Source of the DNA: Candidatus Kapaibacterium sp.
GTDB taxonomy: Bacteria; Bacteroidota; Ignavibacteria; Kapaibacteriales; UBA2268
Direction: 5' to 3'
NCBI GenBank assembly: GCA_028376765.1
Contig: JAONBD010000005.1
Location: 1 to 64,000 of the forward strand
DNA length: 64,000 nucleotides
Shown here: positions 19,100 to 29,286 of the stretch, one piece after another
How positions within the stretch are numbered: the stretch's first letter is position 1
Layout: each line of letters starts with the position of its first letter
The notes under the pieces: model-generated
The model's input: the letters and a program-made list of their open reading frames with translations, nothing else
What the model was told of the DNA's origin: nothing
Database searches by the model: none
Made by a program: the position numbers and the translations under genes

Positions 19100-20521
19100 T
19101 TGGCACGTAAAATAAAAAAAGAAGTAATCAACACACTTGAAATCGAAAGCATTGGCTTTAATGGTGTTTCTATTGCACGAAAAGATGAAAAAGTTCACTT
19201 TGTTAAGGGTGGTGTCCCAGGTGATAAGGTAAGCGCACTTCAAATAAGAAAAAAGAAATCTTATACGGAAAGTCTTTTGCTAGAGATTTTAGAACCATCA
19301 GAAAATAGGATAGAACCAAAGTGTAAATATTTTGGAACTTGTGGTGGTTGCAGCTGGCAAAATATGCCATATCAGTACCAACTTGATTGGAAGAAAAAAC
19401 ATGTTGAAGATGCTTTTTTTAGGCAAAATCATTTTGATAAATTTGAAGTAAACCCAACTATGGGGTCTCCAAAGCAATTCAATTATAGAAATAAAATGGA
19501 ATTTTCTTTTGGAAATTCCAGATGGTTAACCAAGCAAGAGATTAGTAGCGAAGATGATAACATCAATAGAAAATTTGCCTTTGGAATGCATATTCCAGGT
19601 AGATTTGATAAAATTTTAGATTTAGAATTTTGCCATATTAGCGATCCATTAAACGAATTTATTTTAAATACCTCTCGTGATTTAGCTCTAGAATACAATA
19701 TTAGTGGTTATGATAGAAAGCATAATACAGGATTCTTACGCAACTTTATTATTAGATCAGGATCTGATGGTGCCGAGCTACTAGCAATAATTATTACAAA
19801 CAATATCGAAACGGAAGATCAAAAAATATTTATTGAAAAATTATCAGAAGCACTTTCTACACAGGATAAAATTAGTGGTTTTATCCATGCGATTAATTCA
19901 ACTAAATCACCAGTTAGGATTGAATCATCAAACCAAAAATTTGGTAGAGATCATATTTTTCAAGAAATATTAGATATTAATTTCAGAATATCGCCTTTCA
20001 GTTTTTTCCAAACTAATTCCTTTCAATTAAATAATTTCATTGGAAAAATTCTTGAAATTTCCAGTTTAAAAGCTGATGAAATTGTTTGGGATTTATATTG
20101 TGGAACTGGTTCTATCTCACTTCCAGCTTCTAAACATTGTAAAAAAATAATTGGATTTGAACTTGTAGAAAGTTCGATCAATGATGCAAAAGTAAATGCA
20201 GATTTGAACTCAATATCAAATACTGAGTTTCATGTTGCAGATTTACATGAAGCAGAAATTCCGAAGCTATTGGGTACAATAGATCAACCCGATAAAGTTA
20301 TTGTAGACCCTCCAAGAGCTGGTATGCATAAAAATTTAATAGAGCATTTACTTAATATAAAACCAAAACAAATCATTTATGTTAGTTGCAACCCAATGAC
20401 ACAAGCTCGGGATTGCGAACTAATGAAAGAATGTTATGACATCAAATATGCTCAACCAGTAGATATGTTTCCGCATACTTACCATATTGAAAACATTGTT
20501 CTTATGGAATTGAAGAGTTAA
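19100..20521 (+). CDS. rlmD: 23S rRNA (uracil-1939-C5)-methyltransferase family, RlmD/RumA
   Basis: An N-terminal TRAM-like domain is followed by the iron-sulfur cysteine cluster CKYFGTCGGCSW. The AdoMet site WDLYCGTGSIS comes next, then VDPPRAGMHK and the catalytic-cysteine loop YVSCNPMTQARD. The order and length (473) match RlmD/RumA/TrmA-type uracil C5 methyltransferases; the Fe-S cluster favours the rRNA group. Precise target assignment (U1939, U747 or tRNA U54) cannot be made by eye. The start is TTG. The 3' end overlaps the convergent giant kinase gene by 20 bases. Confidence 0.85.
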   Translation: MARKIKKEVINTLEIESIGFNGVSIARKDEKVHFVKGGVPGDKVSALQIRKKKSYTESLLLEILEPSENRIEPKCKYFGTCGGCSWQNMPYQYQLDWKKKHVEDAFFRQNHFDKFEVNPTMGSPKQFNYRNKMEFSFGNSRWLTKQEISSEDDNINRKFAFGMHIPGRFDKILDLEFCHISDPLNEFILNTSRDLALEYNISGYDRKHNTGFLRNFIIRSGSDGAELLAIIITNNIETEDQKIFIEKLSEALSTQDKISGFIHAINSTKSPVRIESSNQKFGRDHIFQEILDINFRISPFSFFQTNSFQLNNFIGKILEISSLKADEIVWDLYCGTGSISLPASKHCKKIIGFELVESSINDAKVNADLNSISNTEFHVADLHEAEIPKLLGTIDQPDKVIVDPPRAGMHKNLIEHLLNIKPKQIIYVSCNPMTQARDCELMKECYDIKYAQPVDMFPHTYHIENIVLMELKS

Positions 20522-23500
20522 TTAACGATTTTACATCTTTATTAAAACCATCAATATCAAAGCTTTCAGCAAAGTCTAAAATTTTGTTTAGCCGTGAATT
20601 AAGAGTTGAAAAATCACCAGTTTCTTCAATCATTAATTCTATTTTTTCTATAGCTGTATCAAGTTCAAAGGTAACAGTCAATTTTTCTAATTCGTCTTTA
20701 AATGAACTAATATATTCTATTTCGTCTTGGGTGAAACCTTTAGGTTTAACAGATTTTGTTTCTTGCAATTCTATCACTTCAAAATACCTACTCAAAGTTT
20801 CATTTAATTGAACTCTATCTATTGGTTTTGTAAGATACCCATCAAAATATTTTGAGTATTTATCTTTATTTTCGTTCATTGCAAGAGCAGTCAAAGCCAC
20901 AATAGGGATATTTTTTGTTGAGCTTTGTTGTTTCATTTTCTGAGATGCTTCTATACCATCCATTACAGGCATTTGTATATCCATAAGCACTAGGTCGGGC
21001 ATGATTTCTGGAGCTTGTTGAATAGCTTCCAAACCATCTTTTGCCCAGTGAATTTCTAAATCACTTTGTTTAGTAAGAATTGTCTTCATTAATAAAAAGT
21101 TTTCTTCTATATCTTCTGCAATTAATACTTTGCCAGTTCCAAAATTCACGTTGTTATAATTATTAGTTTCTTTAACTAATGTCCCTGTTTTGTAAGTTTT
21201 GACCTCATTAAATTCAACTGTAAATGTCGATCCCTCTCCAAATTGTGAAGTAACATTAATATCGCCATTTAACATTTCAACCAACTTTTTAGTAATAGTT
21301 AACCCAAGACCAGTTCCACCAAATTTACGAGTACTTTGATTGTCCTGCTGTGTAAATGATTGGAAAATTTTTGATGTTTGATCTTCTGGAATTCCAATTC
21401 CAGTATCCTTAACTCCAATTGATAACCTGTGAACATCATCTTGAATTTCCTTTGCTTCAACAATTAAATAGATGCCACCTGTTTCTGTGAATTTGATAGC
21501 ATTTCCAATTAGATTAAAAAGAATTTGTCTTAATCGAATTTCATCAATATCTATAAAATTTGGTATTTCACTATTATAAACAATTTCCATATTCAGATTT
21601 TTCTCACTTGCTTTTAAACTGAATATTTGTTGAATTTCCTTTAAAAATTCGGCAAGGTTCATTTTTTCATACTGAATAGTTAGCTTCCCAGCTTCAATTT
21701 TAGATAAATCTAAAATATCATTTATCAATGTTAGGAGGTTTTTCCCACTATTTATTATACTATTTACAAACTGGATTTGTTCAGAATTTACAAGTTCATT
21801 TTTTAATAAATCGCCAAAGCCTAAAATTGCATTCATTGGTGTTCTAATTTCATGGCTCATATTAGCGAGAAATGCACTCTTAGCTTTATTTGCAGATTCA
21901 GCGACTTCTTTTGCTTTTTTAAGGTCATAATTTTGCTGTTTTTCATCTGTAATATCTCTAGAGATAGCATACATTAAACCTTCATCTGGTGTCGATAGAG
22001 CATTCCAAGATAGCCATCTATATTCACCTAAATTACTTCTCATTCTATTTTCAAAAGAAATAAGTGTTTGTCCATTATTTAACTTAACGATTGCATTTTC
22101 AGTATTTTCAATGTCATCTGGATGAATATAGCTCATAAAGGAAGTGCTTAGAAGTTCATCTTTCTCCCAACCAAGGTTTTCACTCCAAGCTTCGTTTAAT
22201 TGTTTAAAGTATCCATCAAATCCTGCCACGCATATCATATCAATTGATAGGTCAAATATTTTATTTTTTTCTTCCTGAGCTCTTTTATTTTCATCAACAT
22301 CCTGAAAAGTACCTGTTAAGCCAGTTACTTTGCCTTCTTTTTCTATTGGTTTACCAATAGCTCTAACCCATTTTCTATTTCCTTTTGCTGTTAGTATTTG
22401 CAGCTCAACATCCCAATTGGTCAGATTTACAATACTTTCATTAATAATTTTTGTAATAATTGGTCTATGTTCAGGGACATAAAAATTAATACCAGTTTCT
22501 AAGCTTGGAACATAGTCCATATCTACTTCATGGATTAACTTAACTTGTTCAGACCAAATAACTTTAGCCCCAACTAAATCTACTTTCCAGCCCCCAACTT
22601 TAGCCATAAGTTGAGCCATATTAAGCTCCTCGGCATATTGTTGTAGTTTTTCAGTTTGATTTTTTTCATCTGTTACATCTCTTGCAATAGCATAAATCAA
22701 ACCTTGACCAGGTATTGGTAATGCGTTCCATGAAAGCCACCTGTATTCTCCAGATTTAGTTTTGTATCTGTTTTCAAATGACATTATAGGATTATTTTCA
22801 TCCATTAATGTATCTTCCGCATCACTAGTTATATTTAAATCGTCTGGGTGAACAAAATCAGTATATGGTACTGCCATAAGTTCTTCTTGAGTCCAACCTA
22901 AAGTATTTTCCCATGCTTTGTTTAATTGTTTAAAATAACCATTGAAATCGCTAACTGCAATCATATCAATGGAAAGATTAAAAATACGTGTTTGTTCTTC
23001 TTGCGTTCTTCTTTTTTCATCAATATCTTGAAAAGCACCAGTTAGTTTTATAGGATTACCAGTTTCATCATAAACAACTAAACCAATTGTCCTAATCCAC
23101 TTTTGTTTTCCAGTTTTAGTGAGTATTTGGAGTTCTAAATCCCAAGGATTACCTGTTTCAATAGTGTTTTGTACTGCATCTGATATTATCGGTTGGTGTT
23201 CTTCTATATAGAAATTAATACCTTCTGCTAATGTAGGTTCGTACCCTATATTTTCTTCATGGATTTTACGAACTTGATCCGACCATTTAACAGTTCCGTA
23301 AATTAAATCGACCGACCAGCCCCCAATTTTTGCCATTTCTTGAGTTAAATGAAGTTCATCAGATCTTTGTTCCAGTTCAATTTCATAATTTTTAATATCA
23401 GTAATATCTTCGGCATAGCCATAATCAAAAAGATTTCCATCTTCATCTTCTACAAGTCTTGTTCTAGCCCAAATCCACTTCTCTTTGTCATTAACTACAA

Positions 23501-26500
23501 TTCTATAATTTTGATTAAAGTCTTTTCCTTCAAAAATTTGTTGATATGCTTTGTAAACATTACCTATATCTTCGGGGTGAATTGGTTTTGTGAAATCTTC
23601 AGGATCTTTCATAATTGCATCCACAGAAGAACCCCAAATGGATTCATAATTTGGACTCATATAATTCATTTTATTATTAGTTATATCTTTAATCCAAAAT
23701 ATACCCGAAATATTTTCTACAATTTTTTGGAATCTAATTTGATTCTTTCTGATTTGTTTTTCCTGATTAACACGAACATCAATATCCGTATGTGTTCCAA
23801 TCATTCTAAGAGGTTCACCATCAAGACTTTTTTCAATTATTTTCCCTCTTGTTAGAATCCATTTATAATTCCCATCTTTAGTAAGCATCCTATATTCAAG
23901 CTGGTAGCTAGGTATTTCACTAGCTAAATATTTAGACAATAGGGTAGTGGCGTTTTCTTTATCGTTTGGATGAACAAGACGTTCCCATTCAATAAAATCA
24001 TTCGGAATTTCATCGTTATTAAAGCCTAGCATTTTTTTCCAAACCTCGGAATAGAAAACATCACCAGTTTCTATATTCCAGTCCCAGATACCATCTCCAG
24101 AACCATCTATTGCAAACTTCCATCTCTCCTCGGCTTCTTCAATTCGTTTTTGTGCATTAATCCAATCATTAATGTTGGTATGAGTACCAATCATTCTGCA
24201 AGGCTTGCCATCACTATCAAATTCGATAACTTTACCTCTATCTAGAACCCAAATGTATTCTCCACTTTTAGTTAGGATTCTATGTTCACTTACATAAGAA
24301 CTTGATTTACCCTCAATATGGTAATTGATAGAATTGTTGAAATCTTCTTTTTCTTCTGGGTGTATCCTTTCCACCCATTCCGAAATTAAATTATCAATTT
24401 CAGATTCATCATACCCTAGCATCTGTTTCCATTGCTTAGAAAAATAAACCTCATTTGTTTTTAAATTCCAATTCCAGATACCATCTCCAGCACCTTCCAG
24501 TGCATATTGCCATCTCTTTTCTGACTCTTCAAATTTCTTTTGTTCTATTTTTAAATCAGTCAAATCTTGAAATATAACAAGCAATTGTGCTATATTTCCA
24601 TCAAGTACCTGAAAAGTAGTAACATCAAGCTCAATCCATCTTTCTTCATTATTATTATCAATAATTACTAATTCAAATTTTTGCCTTTCTGTACCATTTT
24701 TTAATTCTTCTATATTATTAAAATAAAGATTAAGGTAATCTTTATGGATTATTTCGACAAATCCGTTTTCTTTGGAATTTAGTTCTTTTAGGTTATATCC
24801 CGTAATCTCTTTTATAGCATTACTAGCAAATAATATATTATTATTAGATTCAAAAACAGCTATTACAAAAGGTGATTCTGACATAATATTATCAAAAAAC
24901 TTTTGACTTGCTATTAGTTCTAGTTGAGTTTTTTTCAGTTTTGTAATATCTTCCGAAACTGTTAAAAGCTCAATTGCATTACCATCTGAATCTACTTTGA
25001 ATACTTTTGTAATTAATTTTACCCACTTTCTCTCACCAGATTTCGTAATTATCTCAAATTCATTTACCACAATATCTTTTGGATTGTTTGGGTCGCATAG
25101 TTCATCAATGCTTGTTTTATATACTAACGAGAATCCAGGTAGGAAAATACTTTGAATACCATTTTCTAATTTCTCAATCTCTTGGTTTGTATACCCAAAC
25201 AGCTCTTCAACAGACCTGTTGCTATATATTATTTTATTGGTAGTTGAATTGATTAGATATATGAAATTTGGTGTTGTAGTTGCAATTTTATTAACGAATT
25301 CTTTTTGATTTACAATTTCATTTTTTAAATTTTCTTCGCTTGTGATATCTCTAACGATTGTTAAAACTTTGTTACTTGTGTAAGAGGATAATCTTGCTTC
25401 AAAAATCAAGGTTTGATTTTCTACATTACTTGGTATTGAATAATTAACAACTTGGAGCTTGGAGCTTTTAATTACTTTTTGGTAAGCTACAGAAATAATA
25501 TCATAAACCTCTTTTGGAAGTATTTCCTCTAAAGTTCTACCGAATATTTCGTCTTTCGGCACCATCAATTGATTTTCATTATGGGTGAAAACATCTATAA
25601 AAACACCATCATAATCTGATATGAATATCAAATCTGGGTTAGCATTTAGCACAGCTTTAAGCTGGGCTTCACTTTCAGTTAAATCTAAATCTTTCCTTTT
25701 TATTTCAATCAGGGCATTTTCATAACTATGTAGGCTTTCCTGTAGCTCATAATTATTTTTTTCTATCCTTTCTAAGGCACCTTCTAATTCTTTTTGATAA
25801 ACTTTTTCGTTTGTAAAATCTTGTTCAATAATAATAAATTGAATTTGGCTGCCTTCATTTTCTAATTTTGTAATATTTATTTCGAGCCATTTATGATTAC
25901 CTTCATTATTCAAAAGCTGGACTTCAAATTTTGAACTTATTTTATTCTCAAATACATCATTGATAGCATTTTCTACATCATTGAATGATTTTTCGATTAC
26001 ATATTCTTTATAATTTACTTTTTTAGCTACATCATCTAATTTTCTACCATTTAGAAAGTGTTTATTACAATTTATTATTAGTCCATTTTCATTAGTAAAT
26101 ATTACACCATTGTTATTTTCTTCGATAGCTGTATCTAAACCTAAAAGTTGATTATTAAGATCATCCATTTCTCTTGTTTGGGCTAACAGATCTTCACGTA
26201 CATTAATTTGGTTGTTAGTTATAAACCCTACTGCCAGAGCGACACTAACTAGCAAAGGTGTTATGTTATAAATTTCTTGTGACTGATAGATGAAACCAAT
26301 TAAAAGGAATATTAAGATATTTAATATTAAAAATGGGAATAATAATTTTTTTGATTTAAAAATAAAAGAGTTAGCTAGTATTGATGCTATTAGTGAGTAT
26401 AAGTACCGCAAGCTGAAATCATTAACAATAAGAAGGAAATAAAGCCAAATATTGACTAGTAAAAAAAGAGTCACAAAAATTGAGTTAATATTCTTTGCTA

Positions 26501-26687
26501 CAAACTTACTTTTATAAAATCCAATAAATGTAAAAAAAGATAAAAGGAATAACCCAATCCTAAAACCTAATGGGTCTATCAATTCGCTTCCAGAAAAGTT
26601 ATCTCTTATTCCTAAACCTAATATGATTATTCCAATACTAATTATATAATATTGAATTGTTGGTTTCTTTTCTATTCGTTCTGGCAT
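20502..26687 (-). CDS. Giant hybrid sensor histidine kinase with eleven PAS domains
   Basis: Numbering follows the 2076-residue track, which begins at a TTG (26732). An ATG at 26687 (residue 16) has an AAAGGG site and is preferred. About six membrane helices occupy residues ~25-175. I count eleven PAS-type domains starting near 197, 359, 477, 609, 737, 866, 992, 1129, 1249, 1371 and 1491. A HisKA domain carries H1627 (SHEIRTPMNAIL), followed by an ATPase domain (GGTGLGLTI) and a receiver with D1918 (LVLMDIQMPVMDG). The last ~85 residues are helical but lack a histidine, so they are not a working HPt. PAS 5/6 are near copies, and PAS 8-9 and 10-11 form a tandem duplicate. The signal and output are unknown; no partner regulator is adjacent. 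Confidence 0.9.
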   Translation of the reverse strand: MPERIEKKPTIQYYIISIGIIILGLGIRDNFSGSELIDPLGFRIGLFLLSFFTFIGFYKSKFVAKNINSIFVTLFLLVNIWLYFLLIVNDFSLRYLYSLIASILANSFIFKSKKLLFPFLILNILIFLLIGFIYQSQEIYNITPLLVSVALAVGFITNNQINVREDLLAQTREMDDLNNQLLGLDTAIEENNNGVIFTNENGLIINCNKHFLNGRKLDDVAKKVNYKEYVIEKSFNDVENAINDVFENKISSKFEVQLLNNEGNHKWLEINITKLENEGSQIQFIIIEQDFTNEKVYQKELEGALERIEKNNYELQESLHSYENALIEIKRKDLDLTESEAQLKAVLNANPDLIFISDYDGVFIDVFTHNENQLMVPKDEIFGRTLEEILPKEVYDIISVAYQKVIKSSKLQVVNYSIPSNVENQTLIFEARLSSYTSNKVLTIVRDITSEENLKNEIVNQKEFVNKIATTTPNFIYLINSTTNKIIYSNRSVEELFGYTNQEIEKLENGIQSIFLPGFSLVYKTSIDELCDPNNPKDIVVNEFEIITKSGERKWVKLITKVFKVDSDGNAIELLTVSEDITKLKKTQLELIASQKFFDNIMSESPFVIAVFESNNNILFASNAIKEITGYNLKELNSKENGFVEIIHKDYLNLYFNNIEELKNGTERQKFELVIIDNNNEERWIELDVTTFQVLDGNIAQLLVIFQDLTDLKIEQKKFEESEKRWQYALEGAGDGIWNWNLKTNEVYFSKQWKQMLGYDESEIDNLISEWVERIHPEEKEDFNNSINYHIEGKSSSYVSEHRILTKSGEYIWVLDRGKVIEFDSDGKPCRMIGTHTNINDWINAQKRIEEAEERWKFAIDGSGDGIWDWNIETGDVFYSEVWKKMLGFNNDEIPNDFIEWERLVHPNDKENATTLLSKYLASEIPSYQLEYRMLTKDGNYKWILTRGKIIEKSLDGEPLRMIGTHTDIDVRVNQEKQIRKNQIRFQKIVENISGIFWIKDITNNKMNYMSPNYESIWGSSVDAIMKDPEDFTKPIHPEDIGNVYKAYQQIFEGKDFNQNYRIVVNDKEKWIWARTRLVEDEDGNLFDYGYAEDITDIKNYEIELEQRSDELHLTQEMAKIGGWSVDLIYGTVKWSDQVRKIHEENIGYEPTLAEGINFYIEEHQPIISDAVQNTIETGNPWDLELQILTKTGKQKWIRTIGLVVYDETGNPIKLTGAFQDIDEKRRTQEEQTRIFNLSIDMIAVSDFNGYFKQLNKAWENTLGWTQEELMAVPYTDFVHPDDLNITSDAEDTLMDENNPIMSFENRYKTKSGEYRWLSWNALPIPGQGLIYAIARDVTDEKNQTEKLQQYAEELNMAQLMAKVGGWKVDLVGAKVIWSEQVKLIHEVDMDYVPSLETGINFYVPEHRPIITKIINESIVNLTNWDVELQILTAKGNRKWVRAIGKPIEKEGKVTGLTGTFQDVDENKRAQEEKNKIFDLSIDMICVAGFDGYFKQLNEAWSENLGWEKDELLSTSFMSYIHPDDIENTENAIVKLNNGQTLISFENRMRSNLGEYRWLSWNALSTPDEGLMYAISRDITDEKQQNYDLKKAKEVAESANKAKSAFLANMSHEIRTPMNAILGFGDLLKNELVNSEQIQFVNSIINSGKNLLTLINDILDLSKIEAGKLTIQYEKMNLAEFLKEIQQIFSLKASEKNLNMEIVYNSEIPNFIDIDEIRLRQILFNLIGNAIKFTETGGIYLIVEAKEIQDDVHRLSIGVKDTGIGIPEDQTSKIFQSFTQQDNQSTRKFGGTGLGLTITKKLVEMLNGDINVTSQFGEGSTFTVEFNEVKTYKTGTLVKETNNYNNVNFGTGKVLIAEDIEENFLLMKTILTKQSDLEIHWAKDGLEAIQQAPEIMPDLVLMDIQMPVMDGIEASQKMKQQSSTKNIPIVALTALAMNENKDKYSKYFDGYLTKPIDRVQLNETLSRYFEVIELQETKSVKPKGFTQDEIEYISSFKDELEKLTVTFELDTAIEKIELMIEETGDFSTLNSRLNKILDFAESFDIDGFNKDVKSLINSSIP

Positions 26688-26726
26688 AGAACCCTTTGGT
26701 TTACTTCTGTGAATTTGACTATAATA

Positions 26727-26757
26727 TTTCAATTAAATTACAATTTACTTATATTTG
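26727..26757 (+). promoter_or_regulatory. Bacteroidota-type promoter for hpd
   Basis: TTTC, 19 bases, then TATATTTG. The -7 element matches TAnnTTTG exactly and the spacing is in the known Bacteroidota range. Transcription would begin about 27 bases before the hpd ATG, leaving room for the AGG ribosome site. Confidence 0.55.
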
Positions 26758-26790
26758 CAAAGTAATAAAAATAAAAAATAGGTAAATTAT

Positions 26791-27957
26791 ATGGAAATGG
26801 GAATATGTTACGGAGGTATACCAAGTAGAGTTCATAATAATTCTATGGGTATAAGAGGCTATGATTACGTAGAATTTTATGTTGGCTCTGCAAAACATGT
26901 TGCCTCTTGGCATGCAAAGGCTATGGGCTTAGATTTTGTTGCATACTCTGGCCCTGAAACAGGCGATAGAAATAAAATTTCTTTTTTGATGGCATCTCCT
27001 GTTCAACCTAGTTTCAAAATTTTAATTAGTAGCTCAATTACTCCAGATAATTATGACATCCAGAGCTTTACCCAAAAGCATGGGGATGGTGTAAAAAGAT
27101 GGACAGTAGAGGTTGATGATGTAAATCATACATTTGCTAAAGCAATAAAAAATGGTGCAGTACCAATTTTAGAACCTTACAAAATTTCTGATGATGACGG
27201 ATTTATTGAGCAGGCTTCAATTAAACTTTATGATTCTTGTGAAATAAATTTTATTAATTATGATAATTACAAAGGTTTATTTAGACCTGGTTTTGAAAAG
27301 CCAAGACAAGAATGGGTTGTATCCAGAGAAGAAACTAATCTGAAAGGTATTGACCATATTGTTGGAAATGTAAATATTAACGAAATGGACTACTGGTCAA
27401 GTTATATTAACTCTGCACTAGATTTTGAAACATTTATACATTTTGGACCTGGTGATATTTCGACCCAATATTCATCACTTGTTTCTAAAGTAGTAAGATC
27501 AAAAGATGATGTTATTAAGAACCCTATTAATGAGCCTTACGAAGGCATAAAAATTAGCCAAATAGAAGAATATATTAAAGAGTATCGTGGATCAGGTATT
27601 CAACATATTGCAATTCTAACTACAGATATTATTGATACTGTAACTAATCTTAGAAAAAATGGTGTTGAGTTTTTAGCTACACCACCACAGGCATATTATG
27701 ATAATATTGCCTCTCAAGAATTTGGTTTAGAAGAAGATATTAAAAAACTTCAGGAAAATGGAATATTAATTGATGTAGAGGGTAAAGGGTATCTCCTTCA
27801 AATCTTTACCAAGCCAATTGGTGATAGACCTACATTTTTCTATGAAATTATACAAAGAAGGAAAGGTGCATCTGGTTTTGGTCAGGGAAATTTCCAAGCT
27901 TTATTTGAAGCAATAGAAGTTGAACAAGGGCTTAGAGGAAATCTAGACCGAGACTAA
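26791..27957 (+). CDS. hpd: 4-hydroxyphenylpyruvate dioxygenase
   Basis: This is a vicinal-oxygen-chelate enzyme that converts 4-hydroxyphenylpyruvate to homogentisate in tyrosine breakdown (and towards tocopherol-like products in some organisms). Iron ligands are visible as H189 (GIDHIVGN), H272 (GIQHIAIL) and E352 (FFYEIIQRR). The C-terminal helix GASGFGQGNFQALFEAIE is a family signature. The length (388) is normal. No homogentisate dioxygenase or other tyrosine-catabolic gene is adjacent. The gene is monocistronic, with its own promoter and a strong terminator. Confidence 0.93.
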   Translation: MEMGICYGGIPSRVHNNSMGIRGYDYVEFYVGSAKHVASWHAKAMGLDFVAYSGPETGDRNKISFLMASPVQPSFKILISSSITPDNYDIQSFTQKHGDGVKRWTVEVDDVNHTFAKAIKNGAVPILEPYKISDDDGFIEQASIKLYDSCEINFINYDNYKGLFRPGFEKPRQEWVVSREETNLKGIDHIVGNVNINEMDYWSSYINSALDFETFIHFGPGDISTQYSSLVSKVVRSKDDVIKNPINEPYEGIKISQIEEYIKEYRGSGIQHIAILTTDIIDTVTNLRKNGVEFLATPPQAYYDNIASQEFGLEEDIKKLQENGILIDVEGKGYLLQIFTKPIGDRPTFFYEIIQRRKGASGFGQGNFQALFEAIEVEQGLRGNLDRD

Positions 27958-27990
27958 TTTACTTTTGAAAAACATAAAATATCCTACAAG

Positions 27991-28020
27991 AAAGCTGAGA
28001 ATATATCTCAGCTTTTTTTT
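27991..28020 (+). terminator. Rho-independent terminator after hpd
   Basis: A 10-bp stem (AAAGCTGAGA / TCTCAGCTTT) with an ATATA loop and a run of T. It may serve both directions, as rodA ends convergently 25 bases away. Confidence 0.85.
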
Positions 28021-28044
28021 GTCCTAGTAAAGTTTTAAAATTGA

Positions 28045-29286
28045 TTAAATTTTTCTGATTCGTTTTTGCCTGTAGGCATTAAGCAATATGCCAATTAGAG
28101 TGAGGTTGAATATCATAGAAGTGCCGCCATAGCTCATAAATGGTAGCGGAATACCCATAACTGGCATTAATCCAATAACCATACCGATGTTAATTAAAAT
28201 GTGGTAAAAGAATATAAAAATTGCACCTGCAGATAGCAAACTTAGAAATTTACTATCAGCTTCAAATGCAGTTTTAATACTTCGCCGTAAAAGATTCATA
28301 TAGAGTAATACAATTAATGTTGCTCCTATGAAACCAAACTCTTCGGCAGGGACTGAAAAGATAAAATCTGTCCATTGGTATGGAACATATTTAAGCTGGG
28401 TTTGGCTACCTTGTAAATATCCTTCTCCTAATACGCCTCCAGAACCAACAGCAAGTTTTGATTGAATTACATTATATCCTGCTCCTCGGGGGTCGCTATC
28501 AGGATTTAAAAATACCTCGATTCGCTTTTTTTGGTGTGATGCAAGATTTTCATAGACCTTGGGAGCCGCAAAACCAGCTGATATAAATAACCCAATTACA
28601 ATTGCCGACCAGATTATTTTTTTTCTGAAAAAAAGAACTGCTACTGAAGCAACAACTAAAAATATTACAAATAGCATTTGACTTTTTAAAGAAAAAATTA
28701 CCAATATAGGTAGCATAAAAATTACATACAGAACAAATGTTTCAAATCCCGCCCAGAAAAGAACTCCTAAGTACATAAAAAGTATTACTGATGCTGATCC
28801 AAAATCTGGTTGCTTCATTATCAAATAAACTGGCAAAATACTAAGCAAAGCACTAATACCAAGATCACGAATGTTTCTTACATCAACTCCTTTGCCAGAA
28901 CCAAAGGAAGCTAATGCAAACAAAGTACCTAGTTTTGCAAACTCGGCAGGTTGGAAATTAAACCCTCCAAGCCTTATCCATCCTTTGGAGCCGTTTATTT
29001 CATCACCAACTAAAACTACTAAAACTAGAAGAAGTATGCTCAATCCATAACTAGGATATGCTGCAAGTCTTAGGAGCCTTTCTGGTGTATAAGTAATAGC
29101 AAGCATTGAAATTAATCCAATACTTGCTGCAATAATTTGTTTGCTTACATTTCCTGAGTTCGTACCACCATAGGTCGCACTAAAAATTGAAATTACGCCA
29201 ATGCATATTAACGCAAAAACGGATATAAATAGTCCGAGGTCAAATTTATTGATTTTAGGAACAAGATATTCTCTATAATCAGCCAA
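28045..29286 (-). CDS. rodA: Rod-shape peptidoglycan polymerase RodA (SEDS family)
   Basis: This is a polytopic membrane protein of 413 residues with about ten helices. The SEDS signature GSQTQLKYVPYQWTDFIFSV (with the conserved Asp of WTDFIFS) and AEEFGFIGA, plus SYGGTSMI, mark the family. The KLAVGSGGVLGEGYL loop and the 'VPYQ/TDFIFS' wording fit RodA rather than FtsW. It polymerises glycan strands during elongation with a class B PBP. The start appears to be TTG and overlaps the end of sufE by eight bases, so the two are coupled. MreBCD and PBP2 are not in this window. Confidence 0.88.
   Translation of the reverse strand: MADYREYLVPKINKFDLGLFISVFALICIGVISIFSATYGGTNSGNVSKQIIAASIGLISMLAITYTPERLLRLAAYPSYGLSILLLVLVVLVGDEINGSKGWIRLGGFNFQPAEFAKLGTLFALASFGSGKGVDVRNIRDLGISALLSILPVYLIMKQPDFGSASVILFMYLGVLFWAGFETFVLYVIFMLPILVIFSLKSQMLFVIFLVVASVAVLFFRKKIIWSAIVIGLFISAGFAAPKVYENLASHQKKRIEVFLNPDSDPRGAGYNVIQSKLAVGSGGVLGEGYLQGSQTQLKYVPYQWTDFIFSVPAEEFGFIGATLIVLLYMNLLRRSIKTAFEADSKFLSLLSAGAIFIFFYHILINIGMVIGLMPVMGIPLPFMSYGGTSMIFNLTLIGILLNAYRQKRIRKI

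Noticed and set aside
20502-20770. HPt domain at the end of the giant kinase
   Set aside because: The helical tail has no histidine, so it cannot take part in phosphorelay.
23349-23855. 168-residue plus-strand ORF inside the giant kinase gene
   Set aside because: It is the antisense shadow of PAS-coding DNA. It is rich in I/F/N from reversed AT-rich codons, with no domain or ribosome site.
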